Under the pieces are notes generated by a model, which saw only the letters and a list, made by a program, of their open reading frames with translations, did no database searches and was not told the origin of the DNA. A stretch of DNA of 7,259 nucleotides from an uncultured Ruminococcus sp. (GTDB taxonomy: Bacteria > Bacillota > Clostridia > Oscillospirales > Acutalibacteraceae). The position numbers and the translations under genes are program-made. Shown here in pieces: positions 6,564 through 7,259 of the stretch. Location: assembly GCA_902797525.1 (NCBI GenBank), contig CADBSZ010000218.1, forward strand, positions 1 to 7,259, read 5' to 3'. How positions within the stretch are numbered: the stretch's first letter is position 1; every line of letters begins with the position of its first letter.

Positions 6564-6597
6564 ATATGGTGTTAATCCTGATAATTCGACACCATAT
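6564..6597 (-). other. Inverted repeat spanning the spoIVB stop codon, possible weak terminator
   Basis: ATATGGTGT (6564-6572) and ACACCATAT (6589-6597) form a perfect 9-bp inverted repeat with a 16-base loop. Read on the - strand, the hairpin is formed from the last codons of spoIVB and its stop, and a run of six T follows after about 7 bases (6551-6556). The stem has only three G-C pairs and the T run is not adjacent, so termination would be partial at best. It may leave read-through from spoIVB into spo0A. Confidence 0.4.
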
Positions 6598-7259
6598 TTT
6601 GAGCTGTTATGCCATAGCCCTCGTGGGTGCTGTTTAAAAACACATGCGTGACCGCACCCACCAATTTGCCGTTTTGCACCAGCGGACTGCCGCTCATGCC
6701 CTGCACAATTCCGCCGCATTTGTCAAGCAGCTTACCGTCTGTAACCTTTATGACAAAATTTTCATTTGATTGCTTGTCTTTGTTACAAATCTCGGTGATT
6801 TCAACCTCGTAGCAGCCCACCGTTTCGTCCTCAATGGTGGTGTACATCTGCGCTTTGCCGAGCTTGATTTCGCCGTTTTCGGCAAGCTCCAGCGTCACGC
6901 CCTTTTGCGCGTTTTCATTATTAACGGTTCCGAATACGCCGCAATTGGTGTTCTTTGTCAGCTGACCGAGACTTTCCTCTGTAAAATACCCGTTCAGGCT
7001 GCCTGCTTTGCCGGTGGTGCTTTTGGAAACGGAGCTGATGTTTGCCTTCACCACCTCGGCGCTGCCCAGCGGCATCAGCCGTGCGGTGTCGCTGTCGCAT
7101 ATTCCGTGTCCCAGCGCGGCAAAATAATGTTGTGCGTCGTCATAATACGTCACCGTACCGATTCCGGCGCAACTGTCGCGCACCCATGCGCCGAGCAAAT
7201 AAAGTCCCGACATATTCTGTTGCGGCACAACCGTTTTCACAATTTCCTTGCCGTCGCGC
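6572..7259 (-). CDS. spoIVB: SpoIVB peptidase (S55 family), C-terminal part (5' end outside window)
   Basis: SpoIVB is a serine protease secreted by the forespore. In B. subtilis it cleaves SpoIVFA to release pro-SigK processing in the mother cell. The last 229 codons are visible, covering the S55 peptidase domain; the N-terminal membrane anchor and PDZ domain lie beyond the window edge. The frame is open to the window end (RDGKEIV precedes the GTG at 7240), so that GTG is internal. Landmarks are GAWVRDSCAGIGT, the catalytic His in ALGHGICD (7106-7108), and the catalytic Ser in GMSGSPLV (6692-6694), followed by GAVTHVFLN and GYGI. The C-terminus after GYGI is short (NMVSNYQD at the end). It is followed 149 bp downstream by spo0A on the same strand, the conserved spoIVB-spo0A order, which supports an organism with a complete sporulation programme. 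Confidence 0.95.
   Translation of the reverse strand, partial: RDGKEIVKTVVPQQNMSGLYLLGAWVRDSCAGIGTVTYYDDAQHYFAALGHGICDSDTARLMPLGSAEVVKANISSVSKSTTGKAGSLNGYFTEESLGQLTKNTNCGVFGTVNNENAQKGVTLELAENGEIKLGKAQMYTTIEDETVGCYEVEITEICNKDKQSNENFVIKVTDGKLLDKCGGIVQGMSGSPLVQNGKLVGAVTHVFLNSTHEGYGITAQNMVSNYQD
6585..6591 (-). promoter_or_regulatory. Candidate Spo0A box (0A box)
   Basis: On the - strand this reads TGTCGAA, a perfect match to the Bacillus 0A box consensus TGNCGAA. It lies inside the final codons of spoIVB (Val-Ser-Asn), about 100 bp upstream of the predicted spo0A -35 and within the inverted repeat there. A 7-bp match can arise by chance. The recognition-helix residues of this Spo0A look conserved, so the box sequence should be recognisable by it. 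Confidence 0.35.

Noticed and set aside
1..7259. CRISPR array, tRNA, rRNA, insertion sequence or phage genes
   Set aside because: No regularly spaced repeats, no RNA gene motifs and no transposase or integrase motifs were seen. All space is accounted for by housekeeping and sporulation genes.

Overview
The window looks like a chromosomal segment from an endospore-forming, moderately GC-rich member of the Clostridia, perhaps Ruminococcaceae/Oscillospiraceae-like. The reasons are an adjacent spoIVB-spo0A pair, GC-rich codon choice at third positions, strong GGAGG-type ribosome binding sites, and a purine operon that uses a stand-alone AICAR transformylase. Genus and species cannot be told from the sequence.

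Positions 1-5597 (+ strand) hold the distal part of a de novo purine biosynthesis operon in the order purF (3' part only) - purM - purN - purO-like IMP cyclohydrolase - purH (transformylase domain only) - purD. Gaps between genes run from a 1-bp overlap (purM/purN) to 61 bp (purO/purH), consistent with one polycistronic mRNA. The enzymes cover PRPP to phosphoribosylamine (PurF), ligation of glycine (PurD), the first formyl transfer (PurN), AIR ring closure (PurM), the second formyl transfer (PurH) and IMP ring closure (PurO). The steps between FGAR and FGAM and between AIR and AICAR are not in view and probably lie upstream. The last two steps are normally carried out by bifunctional PurH. Here that protein is split: the cyclohydrolase half is absent and an unrelated PurO-family protein sits directly in front of the transformylase gene.

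Positions 5598-5654 hold a bidirectional intrinsic terminator shared by purD and the convergent spo0A.

Positions 5655-7259 (- strand) hold spoIVB (3' part, S55 signalling protease) followed by spo0A, the master regulator of sporulation, the usual Firmicutes order. The 149-bp AT-rich gap between them carries a good SigA-type promoter for spo0A, and a perfect Spo0A box match lies at the 3' end of spoIVB. The Spo0A protein has an intact DNA-binding domain, but its receiver domain is atypical: the phospho-accepting aspartate is replaced by glutamate (E56) and neighbouring receiver residues have drifted. This is the most noteworthy feature of the window.
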